From assembly GCA_947378425.1 (NCBI GenBank), contig CANCJV010000004.1, positions 62,001 to 126,000 of the forward strand: a stretch of 64,000 nucleotides of DNA, read 5' to 3'. The notes beneath the pieces were generated by a model. It saw only the letters and a list, made by a program, of their open reading frames with translations, had not been told where the DNA came from and did no database searches. Shown in pieces: positions 52,951 to 62,652 of the stretch. Both the position numbers and the translations under genes were made by a program. The first letter of the stretch is position 1, and every line of letters starts with the position of its first letter. The DNA is from Synechococcaceae cyanobacterium (GTDB lineage Bacteria > Cyanobacteriota > Cyanobacteriia > PCC-6307 > Cyanobiaceae).

Positions 52951-55857
52951 TCAGCAACCGAGGGTGAGCGGGGCCACGGGCTCGATCTGCGGATGCTCGC
53001 CGCCCAGTTGGTTGGCACGCAGCACCAGGGCCGAGGCGCCATGGCGCAGAAACACCTTCATCACGGTGTCGCTGGCCAGCCTGGGCAGCAGGGCTCGCCA
53101 GCTGCCCAGGCCCCGCAGCAGGTTGTCCAGGGGCTGATCCTCCAGGCTGATCCCCAGACCTTCGCTCTGGTGCTGCCAGTCGGGCCGCAGACCCGCGAAG
53201 GGCAGCAGGGCGCGGCGCAACTCCCGCTCCAGTCGCAGCAGCTGCTGCAACCGCCGGGCCTGGGCCGGATCCTGCTGCTGCCAGGCTCGGAGCGCCCGAT
53301 GATCCAGTTGCCGCAGCTCCTGCTGCAGCCCCTGGATGGCGGCGAACAGGGCCTGGTTGGAATCCTGGGAACAGTTGTTGGCCGGCCCGACGAAGGTGGC
53401 ACCGGTGCCGTCGCCGAGCCGATAGCGGGCCGTCATCACCGCCAGCTGGCGCTCGAAATCCCGCAGCAGTGATCGTTCCTGGCCCTGCACCTCGTAGCTG
53501 GCCGTCAGTGGTGGGAAGCGCACGAGGATGTCGGCCACCGGGCGCGTGCCCAGCCAGCCCCATTGGCGATCGCCCAGATAGCGCCAGCGATCCTGGGCGC
53601 CGGCGATGATGCCGTCCGGGTTGTGGGCATAGACCTGGCGGTAGGTCAGCGCCAGGCCGAGCTCCCCTGAGAGCGGCTCTCTCTCCAGGGTGGCGACGCC
53701 GTAGGCGAAATGGCCCGTGCAGATGCCGCTGGCCAGGGCCGATTCGCGCTGCTGGCCGCCGATGCCCCCGAAGACATGCAGCACCAGCAGGCGATCGCCG
53801 GGCTGCCATTCCGCCAGGGCCTCCTGCTCGCCCAGGGGCCGACCCGTCACCAGCACGGCACTGGCGCTGCCGGCCTGGGGACGAAGCCAGGCCTGACGCT
53901 TGACGTACTCCCAGGCCTGGCGCTGGCCGCTGATCACCCGCTCCGGGGCGAAGCGCTGCAGGCTGCGGGGCAGCATCGACTGCACCACGAAGCCCCCGTC
54001 ACCGTCAGGCACCCCACTGATGAACCAGCCAGCGCGGTTGGTGGCAGCGCTCTCCAGGCCACGGCTGGTGGCGGGGGCGATGCCCTCGCTGTTGGCGACC
54101 GGGGGGGGCAGCCGCAGCCGCAGGCGTGCGCCATCAAAACGGCCCGTGTGGGCATCGAACGCCACCCCAGTCCACGGCCAGGCGGGGGACTCCTGCTCCT
54201 GGCAGGGTTCGGAGCGGACGGCTGGGACGGTCTCGCCGGCGTTGGCTGGGGCTTCAAAGCGCACCAGGGCCACGGCCGTGCCGGTGGTCTGCACGGGTTC
54301 ATCGTGGATCAGCAGCCGCGGACCCTCGGCGGCCCCTGCCCCTCGGCCCTGGGCGCTCGGCAGCACCCGTACCGGGGCGCTCAGGCGCACCAGCTGGTCG
54401 TCCTGGGGACGGGCGCCGGCCAGGGATTCCAGTGGTGTGACCTGGCGCCAGTGGTTGAGCCGCAGGGGATGGACGCCGCCATCAGCGACACTCTGCAGCG
54501 CCTCATCGCTGAAATGCACGTCCATGGCCTGGCAGGCCAGCAGGGGATCGTGCCAATCGAGCCGCAGCCGCTGGCCCCGCAGCTGGCTCCAGCCCTCGGG
54601 CGCGTGGATCACCTCAAACCACACTCCCCCCCAGCGCTGATCGGCCAGCGGCAGGATCAGGCGGCCGACCCAGTCGTCCAGGGGTCGCAGGGCCGGGGAT
54701 GGCAGGGGGCCGCCATCCCGGCCTGGCTCGAGCCGATGCCAGGAATTGGCCTGGTAGCGCAGGTAATTGTTCGGTTCCCGGGGGCCCCGCAGCTCCGCCG
54801 GCTTCACCTCGGTGAGGATCGCGCTCACCCGATCGATGGTCTGCTGCAGATGGCTGCGGCCATCGCTGAGGAAGGCCGCGGCATCGAGAATGCCTCCCGG
54901 CAGCTCATGGCCCACCGGCCCGAGCGAGATCAGGCTGACCTTGCCGCGCCGCCGCGCCCGGTTCCAGTAAGAGAGCGGCTGCAGGCGCCAGCGGCCGGGA
55001 AAGGCCAGCGGGCCGAGGCGCTCCACCCGATCCCGCTCCCCCACCAGATGGAAGAGATGCTCGGCGGCCAGGATCTGGTTGCTGCCGGCGAAGACGCCAC
55101 CGAGGGAGATCACCTCCACCGGCGCCTGCAGCACCCGGCGCAGGTGGGGCAGGGCCCCGAGCGAGATCTGACCGCCACCACTGAAGCCCAGCAGGGTCAC
55201 GGGCGTGCCACTGCCGGGGGCATAGCCATTGGCCAGCAGGCTGTCGGTGATCACCTGGGCCATGCCCTGGTTGAAGATCGGGCCGTAGCGCTGGTCCGCC
55301 GACACCGCCACCACCAGGATGTTGCGCAGATTGATCACCGCCCCGAGCAGGGCCTGGGGATGGCGGATGCGCAGCCGATCCACCCAGCGCCAGAACTGAC
55401 CGAGCCAGCGGCTCTCGGTCAAGGGCTGGTTGACCACCGAGTAGGGCATGATCCCGCGCACGATGGCGAAGTCCGGCGGCAGCCGCTCGCCCAGTTGGCG
55501 CAGGAAGTCCTCCCCCTCCGGCAGGGCCTGCATCGAGGCCTGGCCGATGCCATCGAGATAGACCACCCAGCGCCGGATCGGCTGATCGCCGCTCAGCGGT
55601 GTCGCCAGCGCACCAAGACTGTCGGGGGGGCGCAGCTCCTCACCGAACCAGCCGGCCCACCAGCCGAGGGCCTCCAGGGGAGCGAAGAAGGCGCTCACCA
55701 GGAACAGCAGCAGGCCCACCGAGATCAGATCGACCGCGAGGCCGAAGCTGTGGTGCAGGGCGCTGTAGGCCAGGTGCAGCAGCAGGCCGGCCCCGGGCAG
55801 CAGGGCCAGCAGCAACAGAGCCAGGAGCAAGAGCAGCAGGCGAGGGCGACGCGGCAT
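52951..55857 (-). CDS. large membrane protein with a lipase-like hydrolase domain
   Basis: This 968-residue protein starts at an ATG at 55857 with a Leu-rich membrane segment. A second membrane segment (about residues 40-60) follows, and then a domain with VVYLDGIGQASMQALPEGEDF. The nucleophile-like motif is LLGFSGGGQISLGALP, with Ser226 in G-F-S-G-G. The long C-terminal part (about 400-968) is beta-rich, with two domains and no recognised motif. The GFSGG suggests a serine hydrolase, but no known family is evident. It is the last gene of a run that follows the smaller membrane protein and precedes FIST. Confidence 0.7.
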   Translation of the reverse strand: MPRRPRLLLLLLALLLLALLPGAGLLLHLAYSALHHSFGLAVDLISVGLLLFLVSAFFAPLEALGWWAGWFGEELRPPDSLGALATPLSGDQPIRRWVVYLDGIGQASMQALPEGEDFLRQLGERLPPDFAIVRGIMPYSVVNQPLTESRWLGQFWRWVDRLRIRHPQALLGAVINLRNILVVAVSADQRYGPIFNQGMAQVITDSLLANGYAPGSGTPVTLLGFSGGGQISLGALPHLRRVLQAPVEVISLGGVFAGSNQILAAEHLFHLVGERDRVERLGPLAFPGRWRLQPLSYWNRARRRGKVSLISLGPVGHELPGGILDAAAFLSDGRSHLQQTIDRVSAILTEVKPAELRGPREPNNYLRYQANSWHRLEPGRDGGPLPSPALRPLDDWVGRLILPLADQRWGGVWFEVIHAPEGWSQLRGQRLRLDWHDPLLACQAMDVHFSDEALQSVADGGVHPLRLNHWRQVTPLESLAGARPQDDQLVRLSAPVRVLPSAQGRGAGAAEGPRLLIHDEPVQTTGTAVALVRFEAPANAGETVPAVRSEPCQEQESPAWPWTGVAFDAHTGRFDGARLRLRLPPPVANSEGIAPATSRGLESAATNRAGWFISGVPDGDGGFVVQSMLPRSLQRFAPERVISGQRQAWEYVKRQAWLRPQAGSASAVLVTGRPLGEQEALAEWQPGDRLLVLHVFGGIGGQQRESALASGICTGHFAYGVATLEREPLSGELGLALTYRQVYAHNPDGIIAGAQDRWRYLGDRQWGWLGTRPVADILVRFPPLTASYEVQGQERSLLRDFERQLAVMTARYRLGDGTGATFVGPANNCSQDSNQALFAAIQGLQQELRQLDHRALRAWQQQDPAQARRLQQLLRLERELRRALLPFAGLRPDWQHQSEGLGISLEDQPLDNLLRGLGSWRALLPRLASDTVMKVFLRHGASALVLRANQLGGEHPQIEPVAPLTLGC

Positions 55858-55861
55858 CGGC

Positions 55862-56533
55862 TCAGGGGCGACCGGATCGGTCCAGGGGCCGGGGGGGCAC
55901 CCGATCGGGGCCGATCTGACCGCTGCGCAGCATCTGCTCAAGGGCGCGGCCATCGTTGATCAGCGGCACTCCGGCGGCCCGATCCAGCAGGGAGCGACCC
56001 AGGGCCATCACCGGTTGGCCGGCGGTGCGTTGCAGGGCATTGGTGAGCCACCAGCCCACCACCAGGCTGCCGAAGGCCGCCCAGACCGACAGGTCACTGA
56101 CGGCAACAAGGCCGACCACAAAGCCGATAGCGGTCCACAGGGACAGCAGGGTCAGGATCGGGACGCCGAGGTAGGGAAGGGCGCCGAGGAAGGCGAGCAG
56201 CTGGGGCGCATGGGCGATGCCGAGGGCCCGGATCAGCAGCGGCAGCGGCAGCCTGGCGCCGAACACCAGCCAGGCCACCAGCCAGGTGGTGGTGGCCCAG
56301 ACGAGAAAGCCACTCAGGAACAGCAGGGCCTCCACCACCAGGCTGATGGCGAAGCGCAGCGGCCGCACCTGGTTGACAAACAGGATGAAGGCCTGACCGA
56401 TCGCTTGCGACAGGCCCGCCAGCAGGGCGATCCAGATGCCGATGCGGCTCAGCGGACCGCTGGCTGCGGCGTAGAGGTAGGCGTCGGCATCCAAGCGCAG
56501 GGCTCCGGTGATCACCTCCAGCGCTTCTGTCAT
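55862..56533 (-). CDS. multi-pass membrane protein, Yip1-like layout
   Basis: This 223-residue protein has four to five hydrophobic segments (about residues 30-55, 60-80, 95-125, 130-155) with short loops and a polar C-terminal tail (INDGRALEQMLRSGQIGPDR). The layout recalls Yip1-type membrane proteins, but I see no decisive motif. It is separated by 4 bases from the next gene (the large hydrolase-like protein), so they are probably co-transcribed. The upstream ATGs lie in GC-rich, Pro-rich sequence and are less likely starts. Confidence 0.7.
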   Translation of the reverse strand: MTEALEVITGALRLDADAYLYAAASGPLSRIGIWIALLAGLSQAIGQAFILFVNQVRPLRFAISLVVEALLFLSGFLVWATTTWLVAWLVFGARLPLPLLIRALGIAHAPQLLAFLGALPYLGVPILTLLSLWTAIGFVVGLVAVSDLSVWAAFGSLVVGWWLTNALQRTAGQPVMALGRSLLDRAAGVPLINDGRALEQMLRSGQIGPDRVPPRPLDRSGRP

Positions 56534-56618
56534 CTCGCCGCCGCTCAGCCTTGCAGGGGTTCTAGCGGCAGTCAGGTCCTGCGGCTGCGTCAGGGTCCTG
56601 CGCGGCCGGCGGTCGCCG

Positions 56619-58421
56619 TCACGGTTCTGCCTGAGCGGCGGTCGCTGGTTTGGGCTGCGTCGTCGTGGTGGTTGAGCGGGGACGGCGACGCTCAACCAGG
56701 CGCGCGCTCACCGCAGCCAGCAACAGCAACAGCAGCGGCCCCTCGCCCCAGCGGTCGTAGGGCGTCAGAGCCGAGAGTCGGTGCAGCTCCATCAGGCCCG
56801 TGCGCCGCAAGCCGGGCGGCAACTGATCGAGCAGGCGGCCGCGGGCATCGATGAGCACGCTGGGGCCGGTGTTGGCGGCACTGACCAGCCAGCGGCCGGT
56901 CTCGATCGCCCGCAGCTGGGCCAAGGCCTTGAACTGGTTCTGCAACAGCAGTGGATAGGGATCGAGGTTGGCGCTGGCCAGCAGCCAGCCAGCGCCTGCG
57001 CGGCTGGCGGCGGCCAGGGCCGTCCCATCGGAGAGCTCGTAGCAGATGGCCACCGCCACGGATCCGGCCGGTCGGGCCAGCAGGCGGGAAGCGGGGCCAG
57101 CTTGGAGGCCTCCCACCGCCGAGAGCCCGCTCCAGCGCCAGAGGTCAGCCAGGGGCACCCATTCCCCCAGGGGCACCAGCCGATGCTTGTCCACCCAGCC
57201 GCTGGCCAGCAGGTCGCCGCGATCGAAGCGCAGCAGGCTGCTGCGCTGGTCGAGGCCCTGTTGGCGGAAGCCACCACTCAGCACTTCCACGTCGGCCGGC
57301 TCGGGCAAGGGCTGGCCCAGGGCGAGGGAGCCCTCCGGCAGCACCAGGCTGGTGGTTCCCTCAGCGGCGGCCCTCTGGACAGTGCCCCGCCGATCAGCGT
57401 GCCCTCGATCAGCGGCAGCGGGAAGCGTCGCCTCGCCGACCGTGGCAGCCGCGAGCGGGACGGCCTTGAGAACCGGGTCCTGGCCCCTGACACCCGGGTC
57501 CTTCGTCTCCTGAGCAGCGGCCCCCTGACCAGCCTCCTCCTGGCCTGGGGAGTTCCGGTCCCTGGCGTTCGGCCCCCGGGAGTGTTCGTCAGTGGCGCCG
57601 GGCGAGGCGGCCCAGCGGCTGGCCTCTGCGGCCGTGCGCCGCTGGGCCGCCGCCAGAAATTGCAACAGGGCCTGCTGTTGCCTTGGCTCGAACTTGTGGC
57701 GGGTGGGAATCGCCGGTTGCAGCACCAGCAGCCGTTCCGGTGTCCCCGCCTGGGGCGCGATCGCCGCCAGAGCAGCGGCGCCGGCGAGATGGGAGGCCGC
57801 CACCAGGGCCAGCCCCGCCAGCAGCCAGCGGCGCCGGCCGGGGGCTGGGGCCAGGGCCCGCCACAGACACCAGGCGATCAGCAGCTGCAGGCTGGCCACG
57901 GCGCCGGCCCCCGCCAGGGCCGCCACGCCCGCCAAGATTCGGTCTCCGGGCAGGGCCGAGGAGCCCAGGCCGAACCAGAACAGGGGGCCGCGGGCCAGCT
58001 GCACCTCCGCCAGCCCCCACAGCAGCGAGCCGATCAGGGCGGTGCTCCCTCGAGCTGGGTCGAATCGGCGCATCAAGGCCAGCCACAGGGTGACCAGAGC
58101 GCCGCCGAGCAGGCCGCAACCCAGCCAGATGGCCAGGCAGATCGGCAGGCTCAGGGGTGGTGGCACCCCGATCCAGTCGAGGGGATGGAGCCACAGCAAC
58201 CAGCGATGGCTCACCAGCACCGCCGCCAGTCCCCAGAGGCCGGCGGCAACGAGGGGGCCGCGGCCGCGCCCCAGGCCAGCAGGCGGCGAACCGGCCAGGG
58301 CCCAGAGCAGGGCGAGGGCCGGCCAGAGCAGCAGCGGCGCACCCAGCGGCGCCAGGGCCAGGCCCGCCAGCAGCCCGGCGCCAGCGATGGTGAGTCCCCA
58401 GAGGCGCCGGTCATTGCCCAT
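56619..58421 (-). CDS. lnt: apolipoprotein N-acyltransferase
   Basis: This 600-residue protein has six hydrophobic segments and a nitrilase-like periplasmic domain. The catalytic triad is Glu363 in LVLPEGSL, Lys412 in VDKHRLVPLGE and Cys460 in AICYELSDG, with spacing close to the E. coli enzyme. It transfers an acyl chain to the N-terminal Cys of lipoproteins. A low-complexity insert of about 80 residues (around 265-350) rich in Ala, Gly, Asp and Arg is unusual. The gene ends 85 bases upstream of the multi-pass membrane protein gene. Confidence 0.92.
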   Translation of the reverse strand: MGNDRRLWGLTIAGAGLLAGLALAPLGAPLLLWPALALLWALAGSPPAGLGRGRGPLVAAGLWGLAAVLVSHRWLLWLHPLDWIGVPPPLSLPICLAIWLGCGLLGGALVTLWLALMRRFDPARGSTALIGSLLWGLAEVQLARGPLFWFGLGSSALPGDRILAGVAALAGAGAVASLQLLIAWCLWRALAPAPGRRRWLLAGLALVAASHLAGAAALAAIAPQAGTPERLLVLQPAIPTRHKFEPRQQQALLQFLAAAQRRTAAEASRWAASPGATDEHSRGPNARDRNSPGQEEAGQGAAAQETKDPGVRGQDPVLKAVPLAAATVGEATLPAAADRGHADRRGTVQRAAAEGTTSLVLPEGSLALGQPLPEPADVEVLSGGFRQQGLDQRSSLLRFDRGDLLASGWVDKHRLVPLGEWVPLADLWRWSGLSAVGGLQAGPASRLLARPAGSVAVAICYELSDGTALAAASRAGAGWLLASANLDPYPLLLQNQFKALAQLRAIETGRWLVSAANTGPSVLIDARGRLLDQLPPGLRRTGLMELHRLSALTPYDRWGEGPLLLLLLAAVSARLVERRRPRSTTTTTQPKPATAAQAEP

Positions 58422-58506
58422 GGCCGCAGAGCCTAGGAAGCGCCAACCTCAAGGGACTGCCCGTCGGGGCAATCACCCACATCGGCTTCCCGGAGGACTC
58501 CAGGCC

Positions 58507-58887
58507 ATGGATCAGAGCAATCTGCTGCAGATGCTGGTGCTGCGCGGCCTCGGCACCACCTCCCTGGTGGCCGATCGCCTGCGCTACGTGAGCCAGGAAT
58601 GGGTCAGCAGCGGCAAGGTGGATCCCAGCCATGCCGCGCTCCTCGTCGATGACGTGCTCAAGGCGCTTCGCGGCGACAGCCCGGAGCTGGAGCAGCAGGC
58701 GGAGCGCCAGCTGGAGCGCAACCGCGATGACCTGTTGCAGGATCTGGGTCTGGCACGGCAACGGGAAGTGGATGAGTTGCGGGGGCGGCTGGACCGGCTG
58801 GAGCGACTGGTGCGCCAGCGCAATGGCCAGGGCTCGGCCGATGGCTCGATCCCCGGAGTCTCCGATGAAGACCTGCCTCCTGACTGA
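58507..58887 (+). CDS. phasin-like helical protein
   Basis: This 126-residue protein has a hydrophobic helical start (MDQSNLLQMLVLRGLGTTSLV), then DRLRYVSQEWVSSGKVDP and a long coiled helix rich in Leu, Arg and Glu (QREVDELRGRLDRLERLVRQ). The order and the VDELRGRLDRLE signature resemble phasin-family proteins, which coat storage granules or act as membrane-associated coiled coils. In cyanobacteria without polyhydroxybutyrate such proteins have been tied to other membrane assemblies. It is divergent from lnt. Confidence 0.7.
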   Translation: MDQSNLLQMLVLRGLGTTSLVADRLRYVSQEWVSSGKVDPSHAALLVDDVLKALRGDSPELEQQAERQLERNRDDLLQDLGLARQREVDELRGRLDRLERLVRQRNGQGSADGSIPGVSDEDLPPD

Positions 58888-58950
58888 ACCGACCGCTCGG
58901 CTGGCCCCTTCCCCGGGGCTGGCAGAATCGCTCCCAGCTGTGCTGCGGCC

Positions 58951-59634
58951 ATGCGCGACATCCTGATCAGTTCGGTGGTCTGTCTGGCTTGCCTGGTGGT
59001 GGCGTTCGTCAGCCAACTGGTGGCGCCATCGGCGCTGCTGGAGGCCGCGGAGGCCTCCGGCTCCACCCCCACCGCGATCGCCCGCCCGGCGGGCCCCACC
59101 AACGGCGAACAGCTGAGCGCCTCCGCCCCAGCCGCCGGCTCCACCACGTTTGCAGCGGTGGCGGCGCCGCTGGAACTCGACCCTGACGACGCCAACCCCA
59201 GTCTTTTCACCATGGCCTCCACGATTGAAAGCAACGGCGATGTGATCGCCCAAGGCGGCGCTTCCGCACTTGGAGGGGCCATGGACGCCCCCAAGGAAAC
59301 GGTCACCGCCAGCGGCCTGCGCATCACGGACCTGGTCGTGGGCAGCGGCGCCGAGGCGGTCAGCGGTCAGGCGGTGTCGGTGAACTACCGGGGCACGCTC
59401 ACCAACGGCAAGGAATTCGACAGCAGCTACGGCCGCGGTCCCTTCAGCTTTCCTCTCGGGGGCGGTCGGGTGATCCGGGGCTGGGATGAGGGCGTGGCCG
59501 GCATGAAGGTGGGCGGCAAGCGCAAGCTGGTGATCCCCCCCGATCTGGCCTACGGCGAGCGCGGTGCCGGGGGCGTCATCCCCCCCAACGCCACCTTGAT
59601 CTTTGAGGTGGAGCTGCTGGGCGTCGGCAACTGA
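58951..59634 (+). CDS. FKBP-type peptidyl-prolyl isomerase
   Basis: This 227-residue protein has an N-terminal membrane anchor or signal ([17 protein letters not shown]). A low-complexity Ala/Ser/Thr linker follows, with a C-terminal FKBP domain from about residue 115. Core motifs are [40 protein letters not shown], and the conserved [24 protein letters not shown]. It speeds proline isomerisation in proteins of the periplasm or lumen. A long linker suggests a tethered enzyme. It follows the phasin-like gene after 63 bases. Confidence 0.93.
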   Translation: MRDILISSVVCLACLVVAFVSQLVAPSALLEAAEASGSTPTAIARPAGPTNGEQLSASAPAAGSTTFAAVAAPLELDPDDANPSLFTMASTIESNGDVIAQGGASALGGAMDAPKETVTASGLRITDLVVGSGAEAVSGQAVSVNYRGTLTNGKEFDSSYGRGPFSFPLGGGRVIRGWDEGVAGMKVGGKRKLVIPPDLAYGERGAGGVIPPNATLIFEVELLGVGN

Positions 59635-59881
59635 AGCGCAGCCCCCGGGGCCTGGCCGCTGCCGCCATCGTTAAGATCACGACGCAAGGATCGGCCCCTG
59701 GCCGGTCAGTCCCTGAAGCCCAGGTCCGTCTTGCCAGTGGCTCCCTGTTCCACGAGGCCATGGAGTCCATGAGCAAGCTGCCGATGGCAGGTTCGCTGAT
59801 GGCCGTGTTTGCCTGCGATCACCTGCTGCCTGCGGCATCAGGTCAACCCATTCCACCCCAGTACGCCGCTCTTCCTCCCCC

Positions 59882-60481
59882 ATGGCTCACCAGCTGCCCG
59901 CGCTGCCCTACGACCTCGACGCGCTCGAGCCCCATATCTCCCGCGCCACCCTCGAGTTTCACCACGGCAAGCACCATGCCGCCTACGTGACCAACCTCAA
60001 CAATCTGGTGGCCGGCACCGATCTCGAGAGCAAGAGTCTCGAGGAGACGATCACCGCCGTGGCCGGTGATACCGCCAAGGCCGGCGTCTTCAACAACGCC
60101 GCCCAGGTCTGGAACCACAGCTTCTACTGGCAGTGCATCAAGCCCGCCGGTGGCGGGGCCCCCAGCGGTGATCTGGCCGCCAAGATCGACGCCGACTTCG
60201 GCAGCTTCGACGCCTTCAAGGAGCAGTTCAAGACGGCCGGCGCCACCCAGTTCGGCAGTGGCTGGGCCTGGCTGGTGCTCGATGGCGGCACGCTCAAGGT
60301 CACCAAGACCGCCAATGCCGATCTTCCCCTGGCCCATGGCCAGAAGGCCCTGCTGACCATGGACGTCTGGGAGCACGCCTACTACCTCGACTACCAGAAT
60401 CGCCGTCCCGACTACATGAGCACCTTCCTCGACAAGCTGGTCAACTGGGACTTCGTCGCCGCCAACCTGGCTGCCGCCTGA
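59882..60481 (+). CDS. sodB: superoxide dismutase [Fe]
   Basis: This 199-residue protein has the Fe/Mn SOD metal ligands His27 (LEFHHGKHH), His79 (WNHSFYW), Asp161 and His165 (DVWEHAYYLD). Gln75 in NNAAQVWNH marks the iron type, since manganese enzymes place the key Gln elsewhere. It converts superoxide to oxygen and peroxide, mostly in the cytoplasm. It is followed by a clear terminator, so it is probably monocistronic. Confidence 0.97.
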   Translation: MAHQLPALPYDLDALEPHISRATLEFHHGKHHAAYVTNLNNLVAGTDLESKSLEETITAVAGDTAKAGVFNNAAQVWNHSFYWQCIKPAGGGAPSGDLAAKIDADFGSFDAFKEQFKTAGATQFGSGWAWLVLDGGTLKVTKTANADLPLAHGQKALLTMDVWEHAYYLDYQNRRPDYMSTFLDKLVNWDFVAANLAAA

Positions 60482-60519
60482 TCCAGCCCCATCGGAACGG
60501 CCACTGCGGCTTGCCACCA

Positions 60520-60547
60520 GCCCTGGACCCTCAAGGTCCGGGGCTTT
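60520..60547 (+). terminator. intrinsic terminator after sodB
   Basis: GCCCTGGACC pairs with GGTCCGGGGC around a CTCAA loop (one T-G wobble), followed by TTT. It lies 39 bases after the sodB stop codon. Confidence 0.75.
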
Positions 60548-60591
60548 CCGTTGGCGGGCCTGGGGCTTGAGCGACCCAGGCCGGCAAGACG

Positions 60592-60726
60592 GTCTTGCCA
60601 ACTCAGGGATTGTCACGCCGAGGATCGCCACACCCCGGTTTCCCACGCCCTGGCTGGGTAAGCCCCAGCTCGTCAAGCCCCTGGCTGCCCATACCGTGCT
60701 TGCCACGCTCCGGCCTGAGCCGTCCC
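60592..60726. repeat. degenerate 15-base periodic repeat, about nine units
   Basis: Units such as GGATTGTCACGCCGA, GGATCGCCACACCCC and GGTTTCCCACGCCCT recur every 15 bases. In the plus frame they read as five-residue units of the type xIxTP/xLxKP. The frame opens at 60567 but overlaps the phosphopantetheinyl transferase start, so it may be an unexpressed repeat. I count about nine units from 60592, the outer ones degenerate. Confidence 0.5.
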
Positions 60727-60748
60727 TGCCTGAAATGCCGCCCCCGCC

Positions 60749-61495
60749 ATGCCGCTGACGCCCTGCCGCTGGCCCCTGGCTGAGGGCGCGGCCAGCGCGG
60801 CCCCGTTCCCGGCGGTGCCTGTGGCGGCGCCGATTCCAACCCTGCTGCTCGTGGACCGGCGTGATGCCGCCATCAGCGCCGAGTGGCGCCGCCGGCTGGA
60901 GGCGAGCCTCTCGCCCGGGGAGCTGGAGCGGCTGCGGGGCTTTCGGCTGCCGAAGGATGCCGATCGCTTTCTGCTGGGCCGGGGCCTGATGCGCTGCTGG
61001 CTGGCCCAGTTGCTGCACTGCCCTGGCCGCGAGCTGCCGATCACGGCCTCAGCCCATGGCAAACCGGTGCTGGCCGGTGCGCCCCACTTCAACGTCTCCC
61101 ATTCCGGCGATCTGATCCTGCTGGGTGTGCATCGCCAGCGGGCCGTGGGTGTGGATCTGGAACGGGACAGGGAGCGCCTCGCGTGGCAGGCGATCGCCCG
61201 GCGCTATCTCGGTGAAGCGGTGCTGCAGCGGCTCCAGCATGACCACGCCGACGCGCAGGCTCAGCGGCAGGCCTTTCTGCTGGAGTGGTGCTGCCTGGAG
61301 GCCCGCCTCAAGGCCGATGGCCGTGGTCTCAGCGGGCTGGACGCCCGCGGTGACGGCACCGCTTCCCCCTGGACGGGGCCCTGCTGGCCCCTGCAGTTGC
61401 CCCCTGGCTATCAGGGCGCCGCCGCGCTGCTGCCGGCTTCAGGCCTGGCCGAGGCCAGCACCGCCTCGGGCGGAATCCACATGGCATCGCCATAG
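60749..61495 (+). CDS. 4'-phosphopantetheinyl transferase (Sfp/HetI-like)
   Basis: This 248-residue enzyme has [17 protein letters not shown], then [13 protein letters not shown] and [19 protein letters not shown]. These are the substrate and magnesium-binding motifs of the Sfp superfamily (the usual KEAxxK is here EARLK). It moves phosphopantetheine from coenzyme A to a carrier protein, needed for fatty-acid and any polyketide or peptide synthases. The first 30 residues are Ala/Pro-rich. The last 85 bases overlap queA tail to tail. Confidence 0.87.
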   Translation: MPLTPCRWPLAEGAASAAPFPAVPVAAPIPTLLLVDRRDAAISAEWRRRLEASLSPGELERLRGFRLPKDADRFLLGRGLMRCWLAQLLHCPGRELPITASAHGKPVLAGAPHFNVSHSGDLILLGVHRQRAVGVDLERDRERLAWQAIARRYLGEAVLQRLQHDHADAQAQRQAFLLEWCCLEARLKADGRGLSGLDARGDGTASPWTGPCWPLQLPPGYQGAAALLPASGLAEASTASGGIHMASP

Positions 61496-62652
61496 GAGAA
61501 GAAGCGGTAGTCGGCGGCGATGGCTTCGGCGTAGAGGTTCAGCAGGCGCTGGCGGCCGATCAGGGCGCTGACCAGCAGCAGCAGCGAGCTCTTCGGCAGG
61601 TGGAAGTTGGTGAGCAGCCCCTGCACCACGGCGAAGCGAAAGCCGGGCTGGATCACCAGATTCACCGGACCCCGATGGGGCTGCAGCTGGCCACCATGCA
61701 GCGCCGCCACCGCTTCAAGGCTGCGCACGCTGGTCGTGCCCACGGCGATCACCCGGCCGCCGCCGGCCCTGCAGGCGTTCACCGCTGCCACCAGCTCTTC
61801 GTTCACCTCCACCCATTCGCTGTGCAGCTGCAGCCCGCTGAGGTCGTCGATCTCCAGGGGCCGGAAGGTGCCCAGGCCCACATGCAGGGTGACATGGGCC
61901 AGAGCGACACCGCGCTGCTGCAGAGCGGCCAGCAGCTCATCGCTGAGATGGAGCCCCGCCGTCGGCGCCGCCACCGCCCCGGGCCTGGCGGCGAAGCGGG
62001 TCTGGTAGCGATCGTTGTCGCTGGCCTCGTGCTCCTTGATGTAGGGAGGCAGGGGGATCGTGCCGTAGCGCTGCAGCAGCGCTTCAATCGTTTCGGCACT
62101 GGTGCAGTGCGGCGGAAAACGCAGCACCCGTCCACCGGTGTCCCCGTCGGCGGCCACCACCTCCAGTGCCAGCGGCGGCAGGGTGTCCTGCTCCAGATGC
62201 AGCACCTCACCGGGCCGCAGCCGCTTGGCGGGGCGGGCCAGGCACAGCCAGTCGCTGGCGCCGGGACGGAAGCCGGCGGCCAGGGGGGTGGCCAGGCCGG
62301 CGGGCTCCAGCAGCAGCAACTCGACGGCACCGCCGCTGGCACGCCGGGCCTTCAGGCGAGCCCGCAGCACCCGGGTGTCGTTGACGACCAGCAGATCGCC
62401 GGGCCGCAGCTCCTGCTGCAGCTCCCAGACGCTCCCGTGGCGGGCCTGGACCAGTGGATCGGGACCCTGGCCAGCGGGGAGTCCGCTCAAGCCCGCCAGA
62501 CCCTCAACCAAGAACTGCGGCGTCGCTCCAGGCCCGGGCTCCACCATCAGCAGGCGAGCGGCATGGCGGGGCTCCACCGGCCGCTGGGCGATCAGCCGTT
62601 CCGGCAGCTCGAACCCATAGCTGGACAGGCGCTGATCCTCAGGCTCGCTCAT
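61411..62652 (-). CDS. queA: S-adenosylmethionine:tRNA ribosyltransferase-isomerase
   Basis: This 413-residue enzyme has [18 protein letters not shown] at the start, [31 protein letters not shown]-type (here [16 protein letters not shown]) and the end [13 protein letters not shown]. It makes epoxyqueuosine in tRNA. The last region, which overlaps the convergent phosphopantetheinyl transferase gene by 85 bases, extends a little beyond most QueA proteins. The start overlaps a small upstream ORF by 4 bases. Confidence 0.95.
   Translation of the reverse strand: MSEPEDQRLSSYGFELPERLIAQRPVEPRHAARLLMVEPGPGATPQFLVEGLAGLSGLPAGQGPDPLVQARHGSVWELQQELRPGDLLVVNDTRVLRARLKARRASGGAVELLLLEPAGLATPLAAGFRPGASDWLCLARPAKRLRPGEVLHLEQDTLPPLALEVVAADGDTGGRVLRFPPHCTSAETIEALLQRYGTIPLPPYIKEHEASDNDRYQTRFAARPGAVAAPTAGLHLSDELLAALQQRGVALAHVTLHVGLGTFRPLEIDDLSGLQLHSEWVEVNEELVAAVNACRAGGGRVIAVGTTSVRSLEAVAALHGGQLQPHRGPVNLVIQPGFRFAVVQGLLTNFHLPKSSLLLLVSALIGRQRLLNLYAEAIAADYRFFSYGDAMWIPPEAVLASARPEAGSSAAAP

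Noticed and set aside
53710-55959. Plus-strand open frame of 749 codons
   Set aside because: Antisense to the membrane hydrolase gene; composition is His/Gln/Ala-rich without hydrophobic segments, typical of an antisense frame.
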